DNA from: Plotosus lineatus | Taxonomy: Eukaryota > Chordata > Actinopteri > Siluriformes > Plotosidae | Direction: 5' to 3' | Assembly (NCBI GenBank): GCA_024760905.1 | Contig: CM045735.1 | Location: forward strand, 26,295,749 to 26,359,748 | DNA: 64,000 bases | Shown here: in pieces, positions 34,586 through 47,383 of the stretch | Layout: the number at the start of each line of letters is the position of its first letter | Numbering within the stretch: position 1 is the first letter of the stretch | Translations under genes and position numbers: made by a program | Notes under the pieces: generated by a model | Told to the model about the DNA's origin: nothing | Seen by the model: only the letters and a program-made list of their open reading frames with translations | Database searches by the model: none

Positions 34586-35007
34586 GTGAGTGTCCTTTAT
34601 TCTGTAAAAACACTGAGTAATGTGGGAATTTTCCTTCCGTATTCTTTACACTCTACTTATCCCAAATGAGAAATAGATATTTGTTTTCATCAGATATACT
34701 ATAATCTTTGATGCATGATTTCCATACATTTTTTAAAGATTCTTTGGATGTCTTAGAATAGTCTGGGACAAGTCTATAAGTTTTCTTTAGACATCCTATA
34801 ACCATAGAATTTTATTCATTTCTCAATACATATTAATAAGCACATATAAAGTGTTCTGTGCATAATCCATAAACATCTCTGTACTTTTGTGAACAGTCTG
34901 TCAGTACAGTCCATGAAGCGTTAGACTACTTTCCATTAAAAAATACAGACGCATATCTGCCAAAAATGTTTTAAATGTTACCAAATACACAGTCCACAGT
35001 CCTCTAG

Positions 35008-35359
35008 GGGCAGTGGTGGTCTAGTGGTATAGGGCGCTGGAACGCTGATCCAAAGGTTGGGGGTTCGAGTCCCACTCTCCACAAGGTTGTCACTGGCCCC
35101 CCCCAGTGCAGCTAACTGGGTTATCAAAGGCAGGCCATGTCTGTCACTGTCTATTGTGAGAGGCATATAAAATAACCATTGCTGACATTCGTAAAGAGTA
35201 GGCTGCAAAGTCATCAGCACGTTTCTGTCCCTTGCTAAAAGGGTTGTGACAGGAAGGGCATCCGACGTAAAAACCTCTGCCAAATCAAACGTGCGAATCA
35301 GATGATTCGCTGTGGCGACTCCCGAGTAAAAAAAAGGGAAAAAGCCGAAAGGAAGACAG
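35008..35359 (+). mobile_element. tRNA-headed SINE, RTE-tailed form
   Basis: It carries the complete head, body and RTE tail. A 17-bp repeat with one mismatch, accaaaYacacagtcca, occurs at 34980-34996 and 35360-35376. The left copy is separated from the head by 11 extra bases. Confidence 0.85.
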
Positions 35360-35611
35360 ACCAAACACACAGTCCAAACATTTTTTTCTATCCAGTCATA
35401 AACAGTGATGGCTTTTCTTTATGGAGTGTGTAAACACAGACCCAAGGAAGTTTTCTCCCCATATATATTCTAAACATGGTGTTCCTATAGAACTTTGCAA
35501 TGTGCCAAAGTATGTATGTAAGTACTGTTTGTCTTTTTTTCTATTAGTATTTTGAATTATCACAACATACAATTAATTTATTAAGATCAACCTGGGTAGT
35601 GTTACTTGCAG

Positions 35612-35755
35612 TATGGGGTCAGTGGTGGCTCAGTGGTTAAGGCTCTAGTTTAGTGCTTAGAAGAGTGGGGTTCAAGCCCCAGTACCACAGTAGAACCAAG
35701 TAAATGATCTAAAAATGTCAGTTGCTTTGGAGAAGGGTGTCCGCCAAATGCGTAA
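35612..35755 (+). mobile_element. tRNA-derived SINE of another teleost family
   Basis: The head ggtcagtggtggctcagtgg with B-box-like gggttcaagcccc is followed by ttgctttggagaagggtgtc and cgccaaatgcgtaaa, the 3' domain typical of HE1/DANA-type fish SINEs. It differs from the main SINE family after the head. Confidence 0.65.
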
Positions 35756-36773
35756 AGATTTTTTTCTTTCCTGTGTCCCCATTAAATTTGGAGGATCATG
35801 ATAACTCAAAAAAATAAGCCACATATCAACACAACACTTTCAGAGTGTCTCAGTATACTCAAAGGACAGATGAAATTTGATTTTTGTTTTCATCTGTAAT
35901 TGATAAATTGCTATTTTTGGTCATTGTATCCATTTATGTTTTTGTATAAAAGATAGTAAGTAGTGGCATAGCGACTTGCACAATATTACTCATACATTTG
36001 TTCATTCAGTTAGGGAGTCTGAGAAATTGCTCAGATTATAAACATCATACTCTCAGACCATTGTTGAAGATGTTTTAAAAACCCCACAAACTTGTTTAGT
36101 TTCCAACACAATCACTTTCAAAAATTCAGTTGAGGTGGACACTAGCAGTTAACCACTTGTTTTGTTTTGTTCTGTTTGTAAGAATGTGTGCTGAGTTCCA
36201 GAACATAATATGCATCATTTGCGCACCTGAACTACAAGGACAGAGTGCTTGGTTTTACAAACTTGCTTCCAGGGGCACTGCATTTATTCTGAAGATGCCA
36301 TCATATCTATGAGCTCCTGTGAGCAGGGACACTGGCCGCATCCAGTGTTTTCATAGCATAAGATTCGCTTCGGTCAGACACGACCTTCCGATTTTCTAAC
36401 CTTAACAAACAAGCTAGATTTTTAGAGGAATGAAGCTAAAGTTAATCACCATGAACTTATGCATGTATCTGTTAAGTGAAATTTTGTCCATGGCAAAGTT
36501 TTATTGTTTAATGCAGTGCTTCTCAGTGATTTTCTGTGACACCCCCTACAGGAAGAAAAAAAAACATTTCATGCCCCCCCTGACAATTATCCCATAGGAA
36601 ATAATAGAAACCTGTGACGGAATGACCTTCAGCCACACCCATAAATGCAGGAGACAGTGTAACATGACACAGAGCTGGTTTAGTATTTTAACGGGGAAAG
36701 ACTCAAGCAGGATGCAAGCACGGTAACTCTTGGAGACGAAGGGGAAAAACACAACAAATTATTTATTTTGTGG

Positions 36774-36932
36774 CCCCCCCTTTGGCAGCAATAACTTCAA
36801 CCAGACGCTTCCTGTAGCTGCAGATCAGTCTGGCACATCGATCAGGACTAATCTTGGCCCATTCTTCTTTACAAAACTGCTGTAGTTCAGTCAGATTCCT
36901 GGGATGTCTGGCATGAATCGCTGTCTTTTATA
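36774..36932 (+). mobile_element. Fragment of a Tc1-like element
   Basis: ggcagcaataacttcaacca through gaatcgctgtctt matches 47622-47773 of the second Tc1 (3' part of the transposase, read on the minus strand). A (TA)n run (36942-37000) follows. Confidence 0.8.
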
Positions 36933-36935
36933 TAT

Positions 36936-37007
<72 letters not shown>

Positions 37008-37021
37008 TATCTCACTATCCA

Positions 37022-37690
37022 AGTTATGACGTGCGCAAGTTATGTCTTAAGTTATGTTTAAGTCTTACCTTGGCAGATACAATTCTGTGATCCAAGTTGA
37101 CGCTTGCAAAGGAACTGTTTGCCTCCACATTCAGCATGCTGTTGGGCCACTTTCTACGCATAAGGATGTGGTCTAGCTGGCACTTGATGCCTTCTGGGCT
37201 GATGAAGGTCCAAAGCTTACCTGCCTTCTTCCGAGAGTTGGTGCCAGAGCTGACTAGGTCCTTTTCTCTTGCCAAATCCAGCAGCTGTCTACTGTTTCTA
37301 TTTGTTTCCTTGTGAAATGTGAATTTGGCATCTTGTGCTCCTATTCTTGCATAGAAGTCCCCTATAACAATAAGTAGGTTGTGTTTTTCTATTTCTAATA
37401 ATGACTGCGGGTGCCACTCCTGCAGTTTGGTTTGTTATATGAGTTGTCCTTCTCGTAGTCCTAAACTGTCCTCCTACCTCCGCCCCTTCGCCTTAGTCAT
37501 CCTAAGTTGCACAGGTTCAGGACTTCCTGCTTCTCAAGGTCTTCTGAACCGCACTTCATCTGGACCCTCACCCAGGACCCATTTTCCTTGGGTGACCCTA
37601 CCAGGGGCATTATGCCCCCGACAACATAGCTCCTGGGATCATTAGGTCGCGCAAACCCCTCCACCACGATGAGGTGGCCATTCAGGGAGG
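37022..37690 (-). pseudogene. LINE 5' region and endonuclease fragment
   Basis: On the minus strand, a 5' region (on +: caccacgatgaggtggccat, gggatcattaggtcgcgc) leads into an endonuclease-like frame, HNLLIVIGDFYARIGAQDAK, FTFHKETNRNSRQLLDLARE, KLWTFISPEGIKCQLDHILM, ending DHRIVSAKVRL. The catalytic GDFNA-type motif appears as GDFYA, so a key asparagine is lost. The clade is undetermined. Confidence 0.65.
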
Positions 37691-37727
37691 GGAAAGAATA
37701 ATAATAATAAAAAAAGAATAATAGGCA

Positions 37728-38656
37728 AGGAGTAGTGGTGGTCTAATGGTATAGGGTGCGACTTACAGTTTTTAATTGGTTCCGGACGGCCGAACGTAAG
37801 TTGTTACAGCGATGTATGACGTGTGACGTATTACGCTCATACTGTACTATACATCCATAAATACCATTACCGTATCTCATAAAACACCCCTAAAGCAATT
37901 ATTATAAACATAACATTGTAAAATAATATTAAATATATCAAATACTATCAAAATTAATTTCAAATAAGTCACTTATTTATACCGAGTTACTTTACATGAA
38001 GCTTAAAACAGTCAATCAACGCTTACAATATGTGAAGTGCTCAATACCGAAAGTAGTGCACTTGCAAAAGTAGTGTTCTTGCTGTGGGTTATACAGACTT
38101 CCGGTCTTTCAAGTGCACAAGGGTGCAGTTGAACTCGTTTAAAAAACAGCCTGCACTGATGTAGTCTCCCAGCAAAGCGGAGAGTTCTTACTTTTGTGTA
38201 AGTAAGTAAACTTTATTCAAGAGATGCATACAAAGAACAAGTACAAGTCCTACTGAATATTAATATAAAAATAAGTATACACTCTTAGGATTCTGCTAAA
38301 AGATAATAAATATAAAGATTGTGCCGATCTGAGTAGATAGTTAATTCATCTCTGTGTATGAGACTTGCACCCAAGCTAGTAGGCTTACACTTCTGACCAA
38401 CCATATTTGCTTAGGGTTACAAAAGTCCGCAAAACAGTGTAAACACAAAGATCACAGATACGACGTCTTAACACAAGGATAACACGCTATATAACTGAGA
38501 TATATACACTCGGGCTGTAGTTTGTAAACAATTAATGCAGCGTCATTGCGTCATTACGTCAGCGTACTACGTAGGTGCGTCTAAACTCAAAATTTGACTT
38601 TTTTTTTTTTGGAAAAAAAAACGTAAAACGGATGATCGTAAGTCGGGGAGTGTCTG
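37728..38656. mobile_element. Pogo/Tigger-type 'acttacg' element fused to a SINE head stub
   Basis: Bases 37728-37760 are only the head of the main SINE (gtggtggtctaatggtatag). From about 37761 the sequence continues as the element gcgacttacag ... ggttccggacggccgaacg, homologous to 53612 onward, and ends gtaagtcggggagtgtctg at 38656 with TA. The left inverted-repeat end is missing. Confidence 0.65.
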
Positions 38657-38667
38657 TATATGTATGT

Positions 38668-38859
<192 letters not shown>

Positions 38860-38861
38860 GA

Positions 38862-39165
38862 GCTGGTGGTGTAGTGGTTACAGTGTTGGGCTCATAATCG
38901 GGAGGTTGTGAGTTTCAAATCCCACTGAGACCCTCACTGTGCTAAGACCCCTGGGCAAGGTCTCAACCACAAGTGTGCCTCTGTTCACCCAGCAGTATAA
39001 ATGGGTTCCAGTAAAAATATATTGGGAAGGTAACCTGTGGTGGACTAGCGTCCCATCCAGGAGGAGTTCAACTCCTGATTGCTTCACGCTACGGAAACCG
39101 GGGATGAGCACCGGCCTGATGAGCCGCTCGGCTGGGGTGTAAAAACCCAAACAGTTAATCAAATC
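38862..39165 (+). mobile_element. tRNA-derived SINE with Met-like head
   Basis: The head gctggtggtgtagtggttac ... gggctcataatcgggaggtt places CAT at the anticodon position, and gtgagtttcaaatcccact gives a B-box. The body (gcctctgttcacccagcag, ggactagcgtcccatccagg) and a tail rich in ccgg motifs (cggaaaccggggatgagcac) end in an A-rich stretch before (TA)n. The family was not identified. Confidence 0.65.
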
Positions 39166-39169
39166 AAAA

Positions 39170-39233
<64 letters not shown>

Positions 39234-39253
39234 ACACATACACATACATACAT

Positions 39254-39339
39254 ACAGACGCTCCCTGACTTACGTTTTTAATTGGTACACAGTGTAAACA
39301 TAAAGATCACAGAGACGACGTCTTAACAGAAGGGTAACA

Positions 39340-39401
<62 letters not shown>

Positions 39402-40664
39402 ACATATATAGGGTATTCATGAACTTTTAGAGTAGAAGGAGGATATTGATAAGTAGGGGGTGGAAATTGTTTGAGCCAAGCATGGGGATGGGGGTATCCC
39501 CTCCCACAGGGGGATCTGGGGGGCCACCCCCAGAAAAAGTTTTAAAATTCATGTGCTCTGTGGTGCATTGTGGGCCCATATTTATGAGAAAATCAGACAA
39601 GCTAGAAGCAAATAAAACTAAACGTTTATATTATAAAAAATAGTATTTGTTACAAGAATAGTACACTTATTTCTTAAAGGAAAGTACATAAAACTTCTTA
39701 TTTGAAAAATCTAACAGTTACCTTACTAATATAGAATATTTGTTAATCAAACTGCTACCCTAATTTGTCAAAACTGTTTATGTAATATAATTTTAAGATT
39801 AATAAGATTAGGCTATTAGAATAAGATTCGGCTAGTTTAGTTGGGGGCTAGTTTTCACTATTATTGCTCAGTGCAATCAAGAAATAATTTGTGTTCGGAC
39901 ATGACATAAAACTTTTTTACTTATTTCATGAGATACGGATGTTTTTGAAACTGGAATCATCGGTCTTGAGTCGCTTCCACAATGTTGGTTGTTGAGATCT
40001 ACTTCGCTTCGGCGCCATGCTTGTTGGTACGACTCACATCAGTTTGGACTATATCTTAGCTGGGTTTGTACAACCCGTCACGATCTAAATCTACACAGGA
40101 GCACAGGCAAATGACGGCACGTATATAAAAAGCGCTGTGCTTTTGAATGAGGTAGCATAGTGCATCATGGGATATCAGAAGTGAGCCGATTGAGAAATTA
40201 TCAAAACAAGTGATCGTGTTGTCAAGTACATAGCTTAACAAAGCTGTGAAAATGTTTTTATTAAAGATTATTATTACATTATTAAATATTATTATTTACA
40301 ATTATAAAAAGGCGGACATGAAGGTCGTTGGAGTAAGAGTAGAAGATGCAGAGGATAGGGAGAGATGGAGGCAGATCATTTGCTGTGGCGACCCCTGAAG
40401 GGAACAGCCAAAAGGAAAAGAAGAAGAAGAAGATTTACAATTATAAAATATACATAAAACATTGTATACTAGTATATAACTGAACTGGGAAGAAGGAGGG
40501 GCACATTTAGTCAGTCGTTTGTAAACAATGGACGCAGCATCATTGCGTCATTACGTCAGCGTACTACATAGGTACGTCTTGACTCAAAATTTGACTTTTT
40601 TTTTTTTTTTAATGTAAAATAAAAAATAAAAACGTATGAACCTAAGTCGGGGAGTGTCTGTATC
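39254..40664. mobile_element. Pogo/Tigger-type 'acttacg' element with insertions
   Basis: The left end cagacgctccctgacttacg at 39256 and the right end cctaagtcggggagtgtctg at 40664 form an inverted repeat. The inside is interrupted by (TC)n/(TA)n (39341-39393), unrelated sequence (39420-40290) and an RTE 3' end (40310-40432). The two ends may belong to one disrupted element or to two. Confidence 0.5.
40310..40432 (+). mobile_element. 5'-truncated RTE LINE 3' end
   Basis: The last 123 bp of the RTE LINE (gtagaagatgcagaggatag ... gctgtggcgacccctgaagg, then gaagaagaagaag) are flanked by a perfect 16-bp target duplication, atttacaattataaaa, at 40294-40309 and 40433-40448. Confidence 0.9.
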
Positions 40665-40665
40665 T

Positions 40666-40675
40666 ATCTATCTAA

Positions 40676-40724
<49 letters not shown>

Positions 40725-40750
40725 CATCTATCTATCTATCTATCTATCTA
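40666..40750. repeat. (CTAT)n microsatellite
   Basis: About 20 CTAT units have two point changes, then TATA repeats. Confidence 0.9.
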
Positions 40751-41204
40751 TATATATATATGGGTTAGCTTTATCTATTTTTAGACTTGTCTGAAAAACT
40801 GATGAGGGTTTAGTTCATAATTGTGCAAAAATGTATAAAATGCTTAGAGCTCACAAACGTTCAAGCTCCACTGTTCAATTGAAATTTTGTATTAATTGAG
40901 GATACAGTTCATGAGAAGATTTATAATATATTTTTCACATACCGTATTCGACGTAATAAGCGCCCAGTGCGCTTAAAAAATTTGGAGTGGGTGGGCGCTT
41001 ATTAAAATGTTACCAGCAGAGTGGAACAGTAAGTGCTTATTACCATCAAGGTGGAAAACATGACTAATAACAGAACAATAAAAGAGTTTTATTGGTAAAC
41101 TGTGGAGTTTTTACAGGTAAACTATATGGAGTTTGTATGTTCTTCTTGTGCTCTTATGGGTTTCCTCTCACAGTCCAAAACCATGCACAGTAGGTTCCTT
41201 GGCT

Positions 41205-41388
41205 CTTCTAAATTGCCCATAGGTGTCAGTGTGAGTATGAGTGGTTGTGTAAGTGTTGGCCTGCAATTACCTGGCGAGCTGGCGAGGGTGTACCCCGCCC
41301 TCACCCAAAGTTGGCTGAGATGGGCGCCAACCTTCCTGTGACCATAATTAGGGTTAGGTGATTCAGAAAGTGAATGAAATGAATGAAT
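41205..41388 (+). mobile_element. L2-type LINE 3' end
   Basis: gcccataggtgtcagtgtga, then acctggcgagctggcgaggg to ccttcctgtgaccataatta and gtgaatgaaatgaatgaat is an L2/Maui-type 3' end. It extends further 5' than the SINE tail does. Confidence 0.7.
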
Positions 41389-42444
41389 TTGCAATTAAAC
41401 GTCAACAAGATCTTATCATTCATACCTAAAATTGAACAAATATGATAAACTGTCTATGATTTATGAAAAAGCAATTCTTATTGGGAAACAATGATGATAT
41501 TCCAGGGTGTTACTCTAGATAATTGAATATTATAACCATTAGAATCAATAACTACAGCAAATCTGACATAATTACAATGAATTGTGTATCCAAGATCAGT
41601 GAAAAAGCCATTCTTTCTAGTGCTAGATGGTGGCGTAAGAACAAATAGTCATTCTGGGCATATGGTATGATCACAAACATCATATCTAAAAAAGAAAAAA
41701 AAAGTGTAAGTTTTCTGACACTATGCATGAAGAAGTTATGAAGAAGTTATAACCTGTTTGCATGGTTAGACTAATTTATTGAGTTTTTATTCTGACACCA
41801 TAACAGATATTTATACTGTTCCTAGTATAAAACCAAACTAATACAATAAACTGGAGTATCGCCATAATGTCTAAAAAAGCCATGGTCTCTGTGGCCAGAT
41901 GATGATGTCACTCTACGCAGACAGATATCATAAACATCATATTTATGATCAGTAAAATTTGAGCTATAAAAAGCAATGCATGGAGAAGTTGTGAGGTTTT
42001 AAAGCATAAATTAATTGTGGTAACATTAATATTAATTGGGTTGCCAGCAACCTTGAAAATAGTGAAGTCCTGAAGACAAATAAACAAGTAAATAAATAAA
42101 TAAAGCTGCATGCAGTTATGAAGGGCTCCTCATTCCTCTAGGACTAAAACCTGTGACACATCATTAAACAAAGAACAGGACCATTCTGAAGCATGACATT
42201 TGGGGCAGATAATGAATGAATTAATCAATTGCATCACTTTTTATATTCATGCTCAAACACTACAAATCGTCACACTGCCATAGACATGCAATTAAAAAAG
42301 CACATCTTACAAGTTCAGGTTAGGACCATTATAAAATTTGTGAAATTTGGGACAGATTGACTAAGTATGCATACGTTATTCCAACTTATATACAACTTCC
42401 TGTTTCATAGTGATATGTCAACATTACAGGTGTTGCCACAGTCA

Positions 42445-45400
42445 GGGGCGGTGGTGGTCTAGTGGTATCGGGCGCTGGATCTTCATCTTCTTCTTCCTCT
42501 TCTTCTTTTCCTTTCGGCTTTTCCCTTCAGGGGTCGCCACAGCGAATCATCTGCCTCCATCTCACCCTATCCTTTGCATCTTCTTCTCTTACACCAACAA
42601 CCTTCATGTCCTCCTTCACCACATCCATGAATCGTCTCTTTGGTCTTCCTCTAGGCCTTCTGCCTGGTAGTTCCAGCCTCAGCATCTTATTACCAATATA
42701 CTCACTATCCCTCCTCTGTACATGTCCAAACCATCTCAATCTAGCCTCTCTGACTTTGTCTCCAAAACGTCTTACATGTGCTGTCCCTCTGATGTGCTCA
42801 TTCCTGATCCTATCCATCCTCGTTACTCCCAAAGAGAACCTCAACATTTTCATCTCTGCTACCTCCAACTCTGCCTCCTGTCTTTTCCCCAGGGCCACTG
42901 TTTCTAACCCATACAACATCGTTGGCCTCAACACCGTCTTGTACACTTTTCCTTTCATTCTTGCCGATACCCTCCTATCAAACATCACACCGGACAATTT
43001 TCTCCAACCATTCCAACCTGCCTGCACACGCTTCTTGACCTCTTTTCCACACTCTCCATTGCTCTGGATTGTTGAGCCTAAGTACTTAAAATCCTCCACC
43101 TTCATTATCTCTGCTCCCTGTAATCTCACCGTTCCTCTTTGGTCCTTGTCATTCATACACATGTATTCTGTCTTACTGAGGCTAATCTTCATTCCCCTCC
43201 TTTCCAGGGCATACCTCCACCTCTCTAGATTTTCCTGCACTTGTTCTCTGCTCTCACTACAGATCACAATGTCATCTGCAAACATCATAGTCCATGGGGA
43301 TTCTTGTCTAACCTCGTCTGTCAGCCTGTCCATCACCATAGCAAACAAGAAGGGGCTGAGAGCTGACCCTTGATGCAGTCCCACCTCCACCTTGAACTCT
43401 TGTGTCACACCGACAGCACACCTCACCACTGTCTTACATCTCTCATACATGTCCTGCACCACTCTAACATACTTCTCTGCCACTCCAGACTTCCTCATGC
43501 AATACCACAGTTCTTCTCTCGGCACCCTGTCATATGCTTTCTCCAGATCCACAAAGGCACAATGCAGCTCCCACTGACCTTCTCTGTACTTCTCCATTAA
43601 CATCCTCAAACACTGCATCTGTGGTACTCTTTCTTGGCATGAAACCAAACTGTTGTTCACAAATGCTGACTTCTGCCCTTAGTCTAGCTTCCACTATTCT
43701 TTCCCATAACTTTATCGTATCGTATGGCTCATCAACTTTATCCCCCTGTAGTTGCCACAACTCTGCACGTCTCCCTTGTTCTTAAAAATGGGCACCAGCA
43801 CACTTCTCCTCCATTCCTCTGGCATCCTCTCACTCTCTAAGACCTTGTTAAATGTTCTTGTCAGAAAATCTACTGCTACCTCTCCTAGACACTTCCATAC
43901 CTCCACCGGTATGTCATCAGGGCCAACTGCCTTTCCACTCTTCATCCTCTTCAATGCCCTCCTCACTTCACCCTTACTAATCTTTGCTACTTCCTGGTCC
44001 TCAACAGTAACCTCTTCTACTCTTTTTTCTCTCTCATTTTCCTCATTCATCAGCTCTTCAAAGTACTCTTTCCATCTTCCCAGCACACTTCTGTCATCAG
44101 TCAATACATTTCCCTCTCTGTCCTTTATCAATCTAACTTGCTGCACGTCCTTCCCATCTCTATTTCTCTGCTGTGCCAACCTGTATAAATCATTTTCTCC
44201 CTCCTTACTTTCCAACCGAGCATACAAGTCATCAAACGCGCTCTGTTTGGCCTTTGACACTGCTACCTTTGCCTTACGCTGTGTCTCCCTGTACTCCTGT
44301 TTACTCTCTTCGGTTTTCTCAATGTCCCACTTCTTCTTAGCTAATCTCTTCCTTTGTACACACTCCTGCACTTCCTCATTCCACCACCAAGTCTCCTTAT
44401 CTCCTCTCCTTCCAGATGACATACCAAGTATTCTCCTACCTGTCTCCCTGATCACATTAGCTGTAGTTGTCCAGTCATCTGGAAGCACTTCCTGACCACC
44501 CAAAGCCTGTTTCAACTCCTCCTTGAAGACAACCCGACACTCTTCCTTTTTCAACTTCCACCACTTTGTCTTCTGCTCTGCCTTTGCCCTCTTCACCTTC
44601 CTCACCATCAGCATCATCCTGCACACCACCATCCTATGCTGTTTGGCAACAATCTCACCCGCTACTACTTTGCAGTCACTGACTTCCTTTAAATGACATC
44701 GCCTGCACAAGATGTAGTCTACCTGTGTGCTCCTACCTCCACTTTTATAAGTCACCCTATGCTCCTCTCACTTCTGGAAGAAAGTATTCACCACAGCCAT
44801 TTCCATTCTTTTTGCAAAATCTACCAACATCTGTCCTTCTGCGTTCCTGTCCTGGATACCAAACCTACCCATCACTTCCTCGTCCCCTCTGTTTCCTGCA
44901 CCAACATGTCCAGTGAAGCCTGCCCCAATGACCACTCTTTCACCTCTGGGGGTACTCTGCATCACTTCATCTAACTCCCTCCAGAATCTCTCCTTCTCTT
45001 CTCGCTCACATCCTGTCTGTGGGGCATAAGCACTAACAACATTGACCATCACACCTTTAATTTCTTACTTGAGACTCATCACTCTGTCTGACACTCTTTT
45101 CACTTCTAGAACATTCCTGGCAAACTCCTCCTTCAAGATGACTCCGACTCCATTTCTCTTCCCATCCACACCGTGATAAAACAGTTTAAACCCTGCTCCT
45201 ATGCTTCTAGCCTTGCGACCGTTCCACCTGGTCTCCTGAACACATAGTATGTCCACCTTCCTCCTCTGCATCATGTCAGCCAGCTCTCTACCTTTTCCTG
45301 TCATAGTTCCAACATTCAAAGTCCCTACTTTCAGTCCTAGACTCATGCCTCTCCTCTTCTCTCTCTGGCAACGGACACGCCTCCCGCCTCTCCTTCTTCG

Positions 45401-45984
45401 ACGTCTTCGACCAACAGTAGTCCAATTTCCATCAGCACCCTGTTGGTTGACGGCACTGATGGCGGTCGTTGTTAACCCGGGCCTCGACCGATCCGGAATG
45501 TGATTCTTTCTTGTGATTCGCATAGTTTATTAGGCATTTGTTTTACGCCGGATGCCCTTCCTGACGCAACCATCTGCATTTATCCGGGCTTGGGACCGGC
45601 GTGAGGGAGAGACACTGGTTTGTGCCCCCCCCTCACGGCTGCATTTGGTATCGGATGCTGGATCGCTGATCCAAATTTTGGGGGTTCGAGTCCCACTCTC
45701 CACAGAGTTGTCACTGTCCCCCCAGTGCGGCTAACTGTGTTATCAAAGGCGGGCCATGTCTCTCTCTGTCTATGGTGAGAGGCATGTAAAAGAACCATTG
45801 CTGACTTTCGTAAAGAGTAGGCTGCAAAGCCGTCAGCGTGTTTCTGTCCCTTGCTAAAAAAGGGTTGTGACAGGAAGGGCATCCGACGTAAAAACCTCTG
45901 CCAAATCAAACGTGCGAATCAGATGATTCGCTGTGGCGACTCCCGAGTAAAAGGGAAAAAGCCGAAAGGAAGACAGACAGACAG
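42445..45984 (+). mobile_element. tRNA-headed SINE (RTE-tailed) split by a LINE
   Basis: The SINE occupies 42445-42481 and 45646-45984, and the RTE LINE sits between. The outer target duplication, aggtgttgccacagtca (17 bp, perfect), is at 42428-42444 and 45985-46001. The SINE therefore inserted first and the LINE hit its A-box region. Confidence 0.9.
42482..45645 (-). pseudogene. RTE-clade LINE, near full length, inactive (copy 1)
   Basis: Read on the minus strand. The 5' region (ccggataaatgcag, ggaagggcatccggcg) is followed by an APE-type endonuclease (GLKVGTLNVGTMTGKGRELA, VQETRWNG, VVSAYAPQTGCE, THQVDY-type block TQVDYILCRR). The RT follows (SGKAVGPDDIPVEVWKCLGE, YRGIKLMSH, QFGFMPRKSTTDAVF, GLHQGSALSPFLFAMVMDRL, FADDIVICSESREQV) and a C-terminal block (GVTRMDRIRNEHIRGTAHVR). 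Two stops interrupt the endonuclease, and frameshifts interrupt the RT near 43730 and 43610. The endonuclease GADFNG motif reads GAGFTG, losing catalytic residues. The 19-bp target duplication, tggtatcggRYgctggatc (two mismatches), is at 42463-42481 and 45646-45664. The clade call rests on memory of fish Expander-type RTEs. Confidence 0.85.
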
Positions 45985-47383
45985 AGGTGTTGCCACAGTC
46001 ACTTACAATAAAATCTGGATTGCATAGTTCATATTTGAGTTAATCAAATTAATTCTGAAGAGGAATCTATCTCATTGTTATAATGTATTTCATATCAGTA
46101 TGAAAAAAAATTACACTGAAAATCAAAATGGCTGGCTTTTTTTTTTGGTTTAGAATAAGGGTCCAAAGGGCTTTTTTGTTCATTCTAGAATATTACATAA
46201 GCTTGCTACGCCGTTTACGCCGTAATAGTTTATATTGGTGAAACAGGACTGCTGTTTTTTATTTTCTCGGGTGCACTTTGGAGTCATTTTGCCGCAACCA
46301 TTTTCCAGAGTCACAACATTTAAAATATTTCCTGTACATGCATCTGTGTGCCAAGTTCCATATGTTTTTGCACATAAGTTTCATGGTTAGTTACAAGGAC
46401 TTTCTTTCTCAAATCCCAGGTCCAATTTAACTGCTTTCCAGAAGGACATGGTTCAATGTGAGGTCATAATATTTACTACACAGTATAATTAAGGTAGAAA
46501 CATACAGACCAATTTTAAGATGCTTTAGGTAAGCAGAAATCGAAGCAGGATTTCATTACCCAAACGAAATGTTGCACTTTGACAGCAGGTAGAGCTTTGA
46601 CTATCATTGGAAACTATGACGTTGTACAATTTTAAGAGTGGGACTGTTTGGGGCAGCTGTAACAATGTACATATATAACAATTATAGTCATTTTCTGAGT
46701 TTTTGACAGCATTTCAAAACATCAAAATTTGTTGCCCTGCCGCACCGATATTCAGTGACAAAAAAGGTCTCCATTCTAAAGATATTATCAGTCAGGTCTT
46801 AAGGGTACTGAGTTCTGAGTATTTAAGGTAAAAATGAAAATTTACGCGTGTGAATTTTTAAAAATTCTTTACCGTACAGCCTAGCTGCCAACTTGTATGT
46901 AAAAACGTACTTAGTACATTTTCTTGGGTCTGAGTATGGAAATACATTTTTAGGTCGGATAATACATATTTAAATAATAATTTTACAAAAAATAAACAAA
47001 CCATAAACTTTCGCTACAAAGAATGCGAATAAGAAAATGTATGAGCCACTCAGAGTACCGTCCCTTGCCAGATTTAGTGACTGCACATGTGTATGGACAC
47101 TGTTTATGCCGGATGTTGGGCCATGAACTAGCACGCATCTGTGAAGCAGTCGTTCAGCACTGTAAGAGCAAGGTGCATGAAAGGGCATTTATGTGGAGCA
47201 TAACATTCCTCTAGCTGCTGCGGGCCACATGGGCAAATTGCTCAAGTAGCAGATGTAAACAAGAGAGACAGCTGTAGCTTCAATTCCCTCAGATTCTTTT
47301 TCACAAAGTTTCGTATTGATCAAACCTGGAATTGAAGACAGATGAAGCTATCACAGTGCTTCTCAAATAGTGGGGTGTGCGTA

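Noticed and set aside
38866..38935. A tRNA-Met gene
   Set aside because: CAT occurs at the anticodon position, but the 3' acceptor stem does not close and a SINE body follows.
42462..43373. A 303-codon + strand ORF
   Set aside because: It is the complement of the RTE reverse transcriptase, which has clear motifs on the minus strand.
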